A stretch of DNA of 64,000 nucleotides, from contig NZ_NPKT01000013.1 in the NCBI RefSeq assembly GCF_008329565.1, forward strand, positions 1 through 64,000, read 5' to 3'. Of this stretch, positions 7,792 to 16,598 are shown in pieces (position 1 is the stretch's first letter; every line of letters starts with the position of its first letter). The notes beneath the pieces were generated by a model that was not told the DNA's origin, did not search any database, and saw only the letters and a list, made by a program, of their open reading frames with translations. Position numbers and translations under genes: made by a program. The stretch is from Mycolicibacterium sp. P1-5. Its GTDB lineage: Bacteria; Actinomycetota; Actinomycetes; Mycobacteriales; Mycobacteriaceae.

Positions 7792-9332
7792 GGCGGAGAC
7801 CGGAGCCGCCGGGCCCTCGACATCGGGGTGGCTTGTCGCGGCGGCATCTGCTGCTCGGCTTGCCCGCGGTAGGCGTGGTCGTGGCGTTCGCGCGCCACGA
7901 GGTGCACCGCACGGTCAACGTCCGCCACCACGGCGCCAAGGGTGACGGTGTCACCGACGACTCGGCGGCGATCCAACGCGCAGCCGCGTCGCTGCGGCCC
8001 AACAGCACGCTGTATTTCCCCCGCGGCAGCTACCGATTCGCCGACCGGACGACGAGGTCCGGGGCCGCCGTCGTGATTGCCGGCCTCGACAAGGTGACCG
8101 TCGAGTTCGCCCCCGACGCCGAATTGGTGATGGACAATCTCGACCCGGCCGCCAGGACCGGCACCAGCCACGGCATCCTGGTCCACGGTCCGGCCGCAGA
8201 TGTGGAGCTCCGGAACGTCACGATCCGCTGGTCGCAACCTGCCACACGGTCGATGGGGGATGGCATCCGCGTCGTCGGCGATCCCTTCTCGCGATGGTGG
8301 CATCGCGGCCCGGTCAATCGAGTGACGTTGTCGCACTGCTCGATTCAAGGCAGCCCCCAGGCTGGGGTGATCATGATCGGGACATCCGACATCCGCATCG
8401 CCGGGTTGCGCAGCGAGAACACCCGGGCTGACGGGCTGCACTTCAACGGATGCAGACGGGCGCGAATCGACGACTACACCGCCGTCGACGCCGGCGACGA
8501 CGGGCTGGCGCTTGTCACCTATTACGGGCCGGCAAAGTTGGTCGACGCTGACGCACAGACCTTTTCATTCCCGGATCTGACCGAATGGTCCAACGGCGAC
8601 TTCGCCGTCAGCAATGTCAGCATCAAGGGCGGTCGAGCCAACGGCGTGCGCCTGGCCGGTGCCCGCGGGGTGACACTCACCGGACTTGCCGTCGCGGGAG
8701 TCGACTCCGGCGCCGCGGTCATGATCGACTCAGCCGGCCCGGACAATGACGTCGGATGGCATTACGTGGCTTCGCGCGGCGTCCGGGTAGTGGACTTGGC
8801 GGTCGACTCCTGTGAAACCGGCATCCATGTACTTGCCCGCCCGGACGACAAGATCGACCGGCGTTTCACGGATTTCGACGTGACGGTCGAGGATGCCGCG
8901 ATCCGCGATTGCACAAACTGGTCGGTACGCGCCGAGTCGCTGACCGCCCAGCGCATCACCGGATTCGAACTGCGGTCGTGCACCGTCGAGGCGTCGTCAT
9001 CGACCGGAGGCAACGGCGGTGTGGGACTTGCCAATACCACGCACAGTCGCCTGGAGTCCGTGTCGATCCGGCATAGCAAGGCGGTGCTTGCGTTCGCGGC
9101 CACCGAGGTCGGCGATCTCGCCGCTGAACAGCTGGCCGTCACGATCACCGACGGTGATCCGCCCGCGGAGCCGGGTCCGTGCACGGGCTTCGAGAATTGC
9201 GACGGTGTCGTCGATGGCCTGCGGATGGCCTGGGACGCTGCACCCGCCACCTGGTCGCCGCTGCAGCTCATCGACGACGCCGCGGACGTGAGGCAATCCA
9301 CACGCCGACGGCTGACGATTCGGACCCTGTAG
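7788..9332 (+). CDS. Tat-exported right-handed beta-helix protein (pectate-lyase-3 superfamily)
   Basis: 514 residues starting at GTG 7788 inside the stop of the glycosyltransferase gene. Residues 17-24 read SRRHLLLG, a twin-arginine export motif followed by a short hydrophobic stretch, so the protein probably leaves the cytoplasm folded. Residues about 43-65 (NVRHHGAKGDGVTDDSAAIQ) are the hallmark start of pectate-lyase-3/GH28-like beta-helices, and repeated short strands with DDGLA and ADGLHFNG turns follow. Relatives are polysaccharide lyases, hydrolases or uronate epimerases. I infer that it trims or modifies the polymer made by this locus; the exact reaction is unknown. Confidence 0.78.
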   Translation: MRRRPEPPGPRHRGGLSRRHLLLGLPAVGVVVAFARHEVHRTVNVRHHGAKGDGVTDDSAAIQRAAASLRPNSTLYFPRGSYRFADRTTRSGAAVVIAGLDKVTVEFAPDAELVMDNLDPAARTGTSHGILVHGPAADVELRNVTIRWSQPATRSMGDGIRVVGDPFSRWWHRGPVNRVTLSHCSIQGSPQAGVIMIGTSDIRIAGLRSENTRADGLHFNGCRRARIDDYTAVDAGDDGLALVTYYGPAKLVDADAQTFSFPDLTEWSNGDFAVSNVSIKGGRANGVRLAGARGVTLTGLAVAGVDSGAAVMIDSAGPDNDVGWHYVASRGVRVVDLAVDSCETGIHVLARPDDKIDRRFTDFDVTVEDAAIRDCTNWSVRAESLTAQRITGFELRSCTVEASSSTGGNGGVGLANTTHSRLESVSIRHSKAVLAFAATEVGDLAAEQLAVTITDGDPPAEPGPCTGFENCDGVVDGLRMAWDAAPATWSPLQLIDDAADVRQSTRRRLTIRTL

Positions 9333-9337
9333 GGCGC

Positions 9338-10672
9338 TTAGTGATTGGGCACAGGGTGCCGCTTGGTCAGCGCCGTGGTCAACACCGAGCAGCCCACCGT
9401 CAGCAACATCAAGAAGATGACGATTCCGTAGCTCAGTATCTGGATGCGCCAGATCTCGGAGAAGCAATACGCCACCACGCCGCCTGAGCCGGCGATGACC
9501 GGGCCGTACCGGATCAGCCGGGCGAACAGGAAGCCGGCGAAGCCGTAGATGACGAACGTGTAGAACCAACCCCACATGCCGAAATCGGCGTAGGTGTCCG
9601 CGAATACCGAGTTGGTGAAGAAGTTGGGTTCGAAGTTCACGGCGTAGTGGTACTCATTCGCGTCCTTCCAGCTGTCGTCCTTGGTGATCTTCTTGAACTG
9701 GAGGAAGGTGGGTTTGATCGCGTCGGAGGACGTGATCGGGTCGCCAGGGTTGTGCCAGTTGCTGTCCATGATCGCCGTGGACACACCGAGCGACACCTGA
9801 GCGGGCACGGTCAGGTAGGCACCCATCTGATACAGATTCATCACCAGTGGGTTGGTGACGCCGGCTTCGCGGTAGTAGTTCGCGTTGCGGAAATAGTTCA
9901 TCGCAGTCAGGAGTCCGACTCCGATCACCACGATCCCGACCACGACGGTGATGCGCTTGACGGCGTTTCCCGCGCCGCGGACCGAGGCGGGACGGCTACA
10001 TGCCCAGATCGCCAGGTACACGAATCCCGCCATCAGCAAAGACAATCGGGAGGAAATCATGGCGCTGGTGAGTAGCAGCCCAACCGCGATAAGCATGTAG
10101 AAGAAGGGGATGACCTTTTCCCGCCACAGGTAGATACCGATCGGCGCGGCCAGGATGGTCGCGAATCGCAGCGTTTGCCCGCCAGCCGTCTGGGACATGG
10201 CGTTGGAGACGTCGTTTCCGGACTGGCTGGCCAGCGACGCCACGATCGATGCGGGGCCGCCCACTTGATAGATCGTGTACAAGATGCCGAGCCCGGCGAC
10301 GACAGTCACCAACACGAAGTAGCGGCGTTCCATCGCCGGCGTCGTGAGGCTGAGCCAGCCGGTCCGTGGCGGCGCGCCGGCGGCACCGAGCCGCCAGCCG
10401 AGCATCGAAACCGATATGACGGCGGCCCACCACAACAGCAGCAGGGTGACACCACCGGCGGTGGCCCGGGCCGGGACGGCGAAACCGAGTAGCTTGTCCC
10501 AGGACGCCGGTCCGGAATGGACATGACGCCAGCCCAGTGCGATCGACCAGCCCACCAATCCCGCAAGGAACGGGGCGAGCGCGAAAAACGCTGGGTTGAA
10601 CCACCATCGGCGGGTCATCGGGGCTTCGGAATCCGATACGCCAACGGGGGTTGTCAGCGTCGTCGCGGTCAC
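9338..10672 (-). CDS. Wzy-like polysaccharide polymerase / O-antigen polymerase family membrane protein
   Basis: 444 residues with roughly ten to eleven hydrophobic helices and a large extracytoplasmic loop (about residues 280-370, with FRNANYYREAG, PGDPITSSDAI and NFEPNFFTNSVFADTYADFG), the layout of oligosaccharide-repeat polymerases (OrfY/Wzy). Sequence identity in this family is always low, so the call rests on topology and neighbours (flippase, co-polymerase, glycosyltransferases). GTG at 10672 overlaps the flippase stop by four bases (GTGA), which fixes the start; an open frame continues upstream but is antisense-like in composition. It would polymerise flipped repeat units at the outer face of the membrane. 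Confidence 0.75.
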   Translation of the reverse strand: MTATTLTTPVGVSDSEAPMTRRWWFNPAFFALAPFLAGLVGWSIALGWRHVHSGPASWDKLLGFAVPARATAGGVTLLLLWWAAVISVSMLGWRLGAAGAPPRTGWLSLTTPAMERRYFVLVTVVAGLGILYTIYQVGGPASIVASLASQSGNDVSNAMSQTAGGQTLRFATILAAPIGIYLWREKVIPFFYMLIAVGLLLTSAMISSRLSLLMAGFVYLAIWACSRPASVRGAGNAVKRITVVVGIVVIGVGLLTAMNYFRNANYYREAGVTNPLVMNLYQMGAYLTVPAQVSLGVSTAIMDSNWHNPGDPITSSDAIKPTFLQFKKITKDDSWKDANEYHYAVNFEPNFFTNSVFADTYADFGMWGWFYTFVIYGFAGFLFARLIRYGPVIAGSGGVVAYCFSEIWRIQILSYGIVIFLMLLTVGCSVLTTALTKRHPVPNH

Positions 10673-11823
10673 CGCCGCTCCGCACGCCGAAGCCGTACCT
10701 CGTATTCGGGTGCGCCGCGAACTGCCGCCACGTGATACACGACGGCGGTCGCCATCTCGGCAATGGCGAAGCCGAGGAAGATCGCGGTGTTGGACCGCCA
10801 GATCAGCACCGCCGTCACCCCGATGATCAGGTAGATCACGGTGCTGGTGGCCCGGATCCAGAAGACCAACGCCGTTTCGCCGGCCTTGCGCAATGCAGCG
10901 AACGGCACGGTCGACAGCAGCATGAACCCTTTCCACACGCAGGCCAGAAGCAATGCGACCGCACCCACATCGGCCCACGCCGAGCCGAACACCAGCTTGC
11001 CGAGACCGGAGAAGGCGATCACGAGAACGCCGGCGAGGCCGGCCGAGAAGATGACGGCGACGATGGCCACTTCGCCCTTGTGCCCGTGGGCCAACAGCCG
11101 GTAGCGGCCGTAGGCCAGGATGGGCTCAAGGGCTCCGGACATGGTGGAGATGACGCGAAACGCCACGGAAGCAGCAGGACCGAGCAGTACCAGCACGATC
11201 GAGGTGATGGCAGGCTGGACCGCGCCGACCACGGCGGTCTCCCCGGTCACCCAGCTCGCCCGGCGGACGTCCGACGGCAGCATCAGGCCCTGCAATTCGG
11301 TTCGCGGCCAATAGCGGATGAGGATCGCGGCCATCGCTCCCAGAGCCAGGACCCGGACGCAATTGCTGTTGTGCACATGCGCCAGGAGCAGAGCAGCCAC
11401 GCTGGCGACTCCCAGGATCGCGGCCGAAAGCGCCTCGGTTTGCCATCGACCGGTGACCACGCCGATCGACCGCGACATCAGCAGGCCCGTCATGATGCCG
11501 ATCGAGCTGATCATCAGCACCGCGGAATTGGCGACCGGGGGCCCGATGATCAGCAGCGCACCCGACACCAGGGTCAGCGCGGCCGTCCAGTTCGGCAGGC
11601 ACAGGTTGTGGTCCGCCTCAGGCGTGGCCAGTCGGCCCTCCACGATGAAGGCGTTGAACAGTTGCGCCACATAGACTCCGACCGCCAACGACAGCGCGAG
11701 GAAGCCCTGGTTCTCGATCGGGGCCACTCGCGCGTACACGGCGATGAACATCGCGGGAAACACGTTGAGGGCCAGTCCCGCCATCACCTGGACCACGGCC
11801 TGTACGGCTTTGCGGCTGGGCAT
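10669..11823 (-). CDS. Wzx/MATE-like polysaccharide flippase family membrane protein
   Basis: 384 residues, ATG at 11823, with about ten to twelve hydrophobic segments and few charged loops, as in polysaccharide exporters of the MATE/MurJ/Wzx superfamily. It sits between the polymerase and a GT4 gene in a tightly packed four-gene minus-strand operon. It probably flips lipid-linked oligosaccharide repeats across the membrane. No catalytic motif can be checked; the call is by topology and context, and it is somewhat shorter than typical 400-500-residue Wzx proteins. Confidence 0.68.
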   Translation of the reverse strand: MPSRKAVQAVVQVMAGLALNVFPAMFIAVYARVAPIENQGFLALSLAVGVYVAQLFNAFIVEGRLATPEADHNLCLPNWTAALTLVSGALLIIGPPVANSAVLMISSIGIMTGLLMSRSIGVVTGRWQTEALSAAILGVASVAALLLAHVHNSNCVRVLALGAMAAILIRYWPRTELQGLMLPSDVRRASWVTGETAVVGAVQPAITSIVLVLLGPAASVAFRVISTMSGALEPILAYGRYRLLAHGHKGEVAIVAVIFSAGLAGVLVIAFSGLGKLVFGSAWADVGAVALLLACVWKGFMLLSTVPFAALRKAGETALVFWIRATSTVIYLIIGVTAVLIWRSNTAIFLGFAIAEMATAVVYHVAAVRGAPEYEVRLRRAERR

Positions 11824-11831
11824 GCCTTGTG

Positions 11832-12980
11832 TCAGCTTCCCCGGTGCGTGGCCAGGGTCTGGTCGACCACCCCGCGCATCCGGCGGCGGAACTCGGCGCG
11901 CGAGAACCCTTCGGCGTGCCGACGAATCTCGGCCGAATCAAATGAGCCGCGGTCGAATTCGGCGAGCGCCGTGGCGAAGGCACTGATGATCGACGCATCG
12001 TCGTCGCCCCTGACCAGTACGCCGGTCACCCCGTCGATGACGCTGTCGCACACACCACCGATACCCAGGGCCACCACCGGCGTGCCGCAGGCCATGGCCT
12101 CGACGGGAACGATGCCGAAGTCCTCCTCGCCGGGAAGGAGGCAGGCAAGTGCCTGGCGCTGCAGGCGGCGCAGCTCGTCGTCGGACACTCGGCCCAAGAA
12201 GGTGATATCCGCGTCCCCGGCAAGTCGCTTGTAGTCGTTGATCTTTCGGCCGCCACCGGCGACCACCAACTTCACTTTCGCGGCGCTGGCCGCCTTGATC
12301 GCGATGTCCGGGCGTTTGTAGGGCACAAGGCGACCGGCCAGCAGGAAGAAGTCGCCGACCGGCTCGGCGGGATCGGGGGTGTAGAACTCGGTGTCCACCG
12401 GCGGGTGGACGACGACGGCCTCCCGGTCCCAGTGGTCGACGATCCGTGCCGCGACCGCGGTGCTGTTGGCCACTATCGTGCTGAGCTTGCCGCAGGACTG
12501 GAGCTCGTTTCGGATCGCCAGTTGCGACAGCACATCCAACGCGGCCTTGCCTGCGAACGTATCGGACTCGGCTTCCCGCATTTTGGCGTCCCAGGCCCAC
12601 CGCGCGGGGGAGTGCACATAGGCGATCGTCGGTCGTGTTCCGGCCGCTTGGGCTGCTGCGATCGCGAAGGCATGGTGGCTGATGATCACCGCGTCCGCCG
12701 CACCCAGGTCATGGTGTCGCAACCAGGCCGGCACCAGGGGCAGCAGTGGGGCGTAGGTGCGGTGGGCCAGCATGCCGTAAGCGGTGGTGAGGTACCCGGT
12801 GACGACACGGTCGGTGAAGCCGGCGCGAGTCCGCCGGTCCACGATCGGGATGTGAACCGGCGCGCCGGGCCACTCGTGCGCGAGCTGTTCGGTGACCAGT
12901 TCCGATCCCGCGATCTCGGTGAGTCGTTCGTGAACGATCGCAATCTGCGGGGCGGCGTTTCGCGCGTCAGGCTTGCTCAT
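11832..12980 (-). CDS. GT4-family glycosyltransferase
   Basis: 382 residues, ATG at 12980, overlapping the end of the co-polymerase gene by 14 bp. Motifs include IAIVHERLTEIAGSE at the N-terminus, YVHSPARWAWD in the middle (often seen in mannosyl/galactosyl GT4 enzymes of capsule loci), LLAGRLVPYKRPDIAI for the nucleotide-sugar domain and the E-x7-E motif GEEDFGIVPVEAMACGTPV near residue 285. A cytoplasmic enzyme, probably adding a sugar to the lipid-linked repeat. Linkage and donor are unknown. Confidence 0.87.
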   Translation of the reverse strand: MSKPDARNAAPQIAIVHERLTEIAGSELVTEQLAHEWPGAPVHIPIVDRRTRAGFTDRVVTGYLTTAYGMLAHRTYAPLLPLVPAWLRHHDLGAADAVIISHHAFAIAAAQAAGTRPTIAYVHSPARWAWDAKMREAESDTFAGKAALDVLSQLAIRNELQSCGKLSTIVANSTAVAARIVDHWDREAVVVHPPVDTEFYTPDPAEPVGDFFLLAGRLVPYKRPDIAIKAASAAKVKLVVAGGGRKINDYKRLAGDADITFLGRVSDDELRRLQRQALACLLPGEEDFGIVPVEAMACGTPVVALGIGGVCDSVIDGVTGVLVRGDDDASIISAFATALAEFDRGSFDSAEIRRHAEGFSRAEFRRRMRGVVDQTLATHRGS

Positions 12981-14325
12981 GACTACCGTCGCCTTCCTGA
13001 TCGACTGGAGCTTCTACGCGGCCCGCGCGACGGCGATCGGACGTCTTGGCCCGCTTCGCGAACCACGACGGCCACCACGGTTGATAGGTCACCGCGGCCA
13101 GACGTGGTGCACCACTGGATTCGGTTGCGGCGCAGACGGTCCGCACCTGGGCCATGGTGTCGGTCTCCAGCCGGGCCACCAGGACGATCGCCGTCGCCCA
13201 AGCTGCCGCATCCGGGATCAGCGGCGAAGCGCCGACGACGCCGGCATCGATTAGCAGCGTCTGTCTGCGGTGGGTGCCGGCCAGGACCGGGATGTCGACC
13301 TGTTCGGGACTCAGCGTGACCACGTGTACCGAACCCGCCTCCGCCGCAGCGGTTTCCAGCAGCGAGCACACGGCGCCGGCACCTGAGGCGGGCGAGGCGC
13401 CGATGACCAGGATCGTTTGCGTGCCGCCCGCCGAGCAGCACTGCGCGTACAAGGTCCGGGCCAGGCGGGCCTTCTGTTCTCGCACCGATGCACGCGGTGG
13501 GGGTTCCCGTAGTTCCACCACCGGAACCATTACGGCGTCGACCGCGTCGGTCAGATTCGTGACCGACCACAGCCGTGCGGATCGGCGGCGGTGGGCCATC
13601 GCTGCCAGCGGCAGCGCAGAACCGCCCAGGAAGGCGCCGATTGCCGCGCCCAACAGCGCGGGATGCGCACTGTTGGTGTCGGCGGTCGGCGGCTGCACGA
13701 GGGGAACGACACTCGATTGCCCGGCCAGCAGCACGACGCTCTCGCGCAGCCGCTGGATCTGTTCGAGCCGCGGTGGGTCGCCGGCGCTGACCTGCTCCCA
13801 CTGGGAGAACGTCGGAAGCAGACTGCGCAGTTCTTGGTCGGCCCGCGCGGCCAGTTGCTGGCTGTAGACGTCGATGGCGGTCTGCACGGTGCGGATCGCG
13901 GCGTCGCTGCTCGACGCGGTGGTGCTGATACTGATCACCGCTGAGCGCCCGTTTTGGGCGACGGTGAGGTCAGCGGGACGGGATTTACCGGTCTTCTGGC
14001 CCACCGCTTGGGCGAAGGCGTCGCCGGACAGGTAGGCCACCTCGCCGGCGACGTATCGGTCGAGGTTGTCCTGGGTGTTCGGCGTCGTCTGGGTCGCGCC
14101 GCTGGCGATCGCGGTCAGGTCAGCGGGTTGAACGATGCGGATGAGCGCGGTGGCGGTGGTCTTGACGCTCAACAGTGCAAGGCTCACGCCGCCGATGACC
14201 GCTCCGAGGACGATGCCGATGGCCGCAGCGGTGAGCAGCCGGGCGATCCACGAGCGGCGCTCGACGGTCGACGGTGTGGCCGGTGACGACACTGCCGCGC
14301 GGGGGGTCCTGGCGGGCACGGTCAC
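12967..14325 (-). CDS. Wzz/Wzc-like polysaccharide co-polymerase with degenerate kinase domain
   Basis: 452 residues, GTG at 14325. Two membrane helices (about residues 28-52 and 225-245) enclose an extracytoplasmic Wzz-type domain, and a cytoplasmic domain follows that aligns in order with bacterial tyrosine kinases. Where the Walker A loop should be, the sequence reads ILVIGASPASGAGAVC, lacking the essential Lys and Ser/Thr; a Walker-B-like LLIDAGVVGASP remains. The C-terminal tail has no tyrosine cluster. I infer a chain-length regulator that has lost ATP-binding and autophosphorylation. It is the first gene of the operon co-polymerase, GT4, flippase, polymerase. Confidence 0.75.
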   Translation of the reverse strand: MTVPARTPRAAVSSPATPSTVERRSWIARLLTAAAIGIVLGAVIGGVSLALLSVKTTATALIRIVQPADLTAIASGATQTTPNTQDNLDRYVAGEVAYLSGDAFAQAVGQKTGKSRPADLTVAQNGRSAVISISTTASSSDAAIRTVQTAIDVYSQQLAARADQELRSLLPTFSQWEQVSAGDPPRLEQIQRLRESVVLLAGQSSVVPLVQPPTADTNSAHPALLGAAIGAFLGGSALPLAAMAHRRRSARLWSVTNLTDAVDAVMVPVVELREPPPRASVREQKARLARTLYAQCCSAGGTQTILVIGASPASGAGAVCSLLETAAAEAGSVHVVTLSPEQVDIPVLAGTHRRQTLLIDAGVVGASPLIPDAAAWATAIVLVARLETDTMAQVRTVCAATESSGAPRLAAVTYQPWWPSWFAKRAKTSDRRRAGRVEAPVDQEGDGSHEQA

Positions 14326-14639
14326 TGTGCTTCGTCCTCAATTCGCAATGCGGCCATCCATGGCGTCGTCAAAAGAAACGCACCCTCGCGGGCGATAGGT
14401 TAGCCCGTCGATTTTTCCAACTCGCATCTTTGTACGTTCACCGCTTCCACTTTGCACTGCCAAGACTGATTCGCTGCCGAATTGAGCTCGAAAAGTTTGC
14501 ATCGACTGCGTGTTTGGTGTTCGGATAACACGTCGGCGTGATCTTGCACCGGTATCGTCCAACCCACGAATCGGACTCAACCATCACGACGAAAGCGAAA
14601 CTGCGTGGAGCTGCGAGCCTGCCGCCGGCGAGGCTTCTG
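14326..14639. promoter_or_regulatory. Divergent intergenic region of the polysaccharide locus
   Basis: About 310 bp between the co-polymerase gene (minus) and the BcsB-like gene (plus). It is clearly less GC-rich than the flanking genes, with runs such as GTCAAAAGAAACG and GAAAAGTTTGC, and must hold the promoters of both transcription units. No operator or terminator with convincing symmetry was found. A GTG at 14538 could lengthen the BcsB-like protein. Confidence 0.45.
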
Positions 14640-16595
14640 ATGCGTCGGTGGACGTTGACGGCGCTTTTGGGAACCTGGGTGATGTTCGTGTCGGTAGCGT
14701 CCGGACTGCTCGCCGAATCGCCCTCGGCACAAGCAGATCCCGACGCCAAGATCATGGCGAATCCCGGCGAGCTGACTCTTAGCTGGCTTCAGCTTGGGCT
14801 GCCGAGGATGCTCGATTTCTCCACCACCGACGTCAGTGACGACTTTGCCATGCCGCTGCCGACCGGTTTCCGGCCCACCCGGTTGCGCGGCTTGATTCAT
14901 GCCCCGGTCAACATTGCCGGGGGCTATCTCGAAATCGACGACGACCGAGGCGCTTTCCTCGCCGCGGTGAGTATGCCCGCGCAATCGGTCGATCAGGTGG
15001 TAGTGCCCTTCGACGTCGATATCGCCGCCGCCCATACCGGCGACACAACGGTCGGGCTGTCCTTCATCGTCCGCCAGGCCAATCCGCAGTATCAGAATTG
15101 TGGCCCCGGGCAGACGTTGCGTGTCACCGATCTCACGACCGTGTTCTCCGGCGCCGAGCCCGCACCCACTTCGATCGCGACCTACTTCCCCTCGGTGCTT
15201 GCGCGGGTCATCCTCTACGCCCCGACCGACGCCGACCGTTCCGAGCAGCAGGCGGTGCTGACGCTGGCCGCCGCGCTGGCCCGGGCCTACCGGCCGCAGC
15301 CGGTGGCGATCTCGGTAGCCGAGCAGCCCCGGGGCGCGACACCGCCGGCCGCCGGACCGCTGGCGCGAGCAGTTCTCGTCGAGCGCGGTACCGCAGGCCT
15401 CGACATCGCCGCGGCGGGAACGCCGGACGCCCTGCTGCGGGTATCCGGTCGCGATGATCAACTGACAACGCAGGCGTCCCTGTTGATCAACCAGGTCCAG
15501 AACCTCGCCCAGACGCCGCATGCCCGCGTCGACCAGGCGGGATCGCGAAGCGGCGCCCCTGCCGACACGGCGACGTTCGAGCAGTTGCACATGAGTGGCA
15601 AGGCTGAGGTGCTGCGAACGGGCGGCCTGACGGTCGGGGCCGACCGGGCAGCGCTGAGCAGCGGCCGGATCGACAGTGTGCGGGTGCATCTGCTCGCCGA
15701 CTACACGCCGGTGGCCAAGGAGGACAGCGCGACAGTGATGATCCGCGCGGGCACCACCGTGGTGTTCACCTCGGCACTGGGTGACAGCGGCCGGCTGGAC
15801 GCCACCTTCGAGCTGCCGGCACCGGTGCTCGCCGAGCGGATAGTGCTGAACTTCGCGCTCACCTACACCCCCCGGATGATCTGTTCGCCGATGATCGCGC
15901 CGATCACCTTCCAGCTGGATCCGCGATCGACGCTGACGGTGCATCGCGGCGGGCATGCCACGGGTGGATTCGGTTCGCTCCCTTCGGAATTCGGCCCCAA
16001 CTTCGTGGTGGCGCTCGACGGTAGCGGCCCCGGTCAACTCAACTACGCCAGTCGGCTCGTGGTCGACATGGCGCGGGCAGGCAGCGCCGATCTGACGCCT
16101 CGGGTGGTCGATATCAAGTCCGCGGCGGAGTCCAACATCGGTGCCCTGATCGTCGCCAACTCGACGACCCTCAAGCAGACGGCGCTGAACCCGCCGGTCA
16201 GCGGCGACCAATCTTCGATCAGCCTCGATCTACCCACGGTGCTGCGGGCCGATGTCGGTTCGGGCCTCGGCACGATTCAGGCGTTCGCCGATGCGCCGCG
16301 GGACCGGACCGTCGTCCTGGTCACCACCACAGCGGGCTGGCCGTTGGTGGACCCGTTGCTCACCTACATCGAGCAATTGCCGGACGGTTGGTCGCAGTTG
16401 ACCGGCGACGTGCTCGCGGCAGGGGCGCAAGGCGTTCCGGCCGACATGTCGATTCGCGACAACAGGGTGGCCGGGTCCGCGGGCCAGAGTTCACCGGCCC
16501 CGCCGCTGGGCTGGATCCTGGGAGTGCTTGGTGCGTTCGCGCTGGGCGTTGTGGGAGCGTGGTTGTGGCTGCGCCGGGGTCGTTCGGCCGGCTGA
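14640..16595 (+). CDS. BcsB-like (cellulose synthase subunit B family) exported membrane-anchored protein
   Basis: 651 residues from ATG 14640. A basic N-terminus (MRRWT), a hydrophobic core and a site near AQA form a signal peptide. The body has the repeated carbohydrate-binding/flavodoxin-like pattern of BcsB (jelly-roll strands, paired segments such as LRGLIHAPVNIAGGYLEI and VRVHLLADYTPV, FALTYTPRMICSPMIAP). The protein ends in one membrane helix (WILGVLGAFALGVVGAWLWL) and a basic tail. BcsB guides nascent glucan out of the BcsA synthase, but no BcsA-like GT2 gene is present here, so this protein may serve a Wzy-type polymer. A longer form from GTG 14538 would bury the signal peptide 34 residues in, so it is less likely. 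Confidence 0.75.
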   Translation: MRRWTLTALLGTWVMFVSVASGLLAESPSAQADPDAKIMANPGELTLSWLQLGLPRMLDFSTTDVSDDFAMPLPTGFRPTRLRGLIHAPVNIAGGYLEIDDDRGAFLAAVSMPAQSVDQVVVPFDVDIAAAHTGDTTVGLSFIVRQANPQYQNCGPGQTLRVTDLTTVFSGAEPAPTSIATYFPSVLARVILYAPTDADRSEQQAVLTLAAALARAYRPQPVAISVAEQPRGATPPAAGPLARAVLVERGTAGLDIAAAGTPDALLRVSGRDDQLTTQASLLINQVQNLAQTPHARVDQAGSRSGAPADTATFEQLHMSGKAEVLRTGGLTVGADRAALSSGRIDSVRVHLLADYTPVAKEDSATVMIRAGTTVVFTSALGDSGRLDATFELPAPVLAERIVLNFALTYTPRMICSPMIAPITFQLDPRSTLTVHRGGHATGGFGSLPSEFGPNFVVALDGSGPGQLNYASRLVVDMARAGSADLTPRVVDIKSAAESNIGALIVANSTTLKQTALNPPVSGDQSSISLDLPTVLRADVGSGLGTIQAFADAPRDRTVVLVTTTAGWPLVDPLLTYIEQLPDGWSQLTGDVLAAGAQGVPADMSIRDNRVAGSAGQSSPAPPLGWILGVLGAFALGVVGAWLWLRRGRSAG

Positions 16596-16598
16596 AAC

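Noticed and set aside
10673..10978. 102-codon N-terminal extension of the Wzy-like protein
   Set aside because: The extension lies inside the flippase coding region and is Arg/His-rich; the GTGA overlap start fits better.
14577..16211. Long minus-strand frame opposite the BcsB-like gene
   Set aside because: Composition typical of antisense GC-rich frames, with no domain or hydrophobic pattern.
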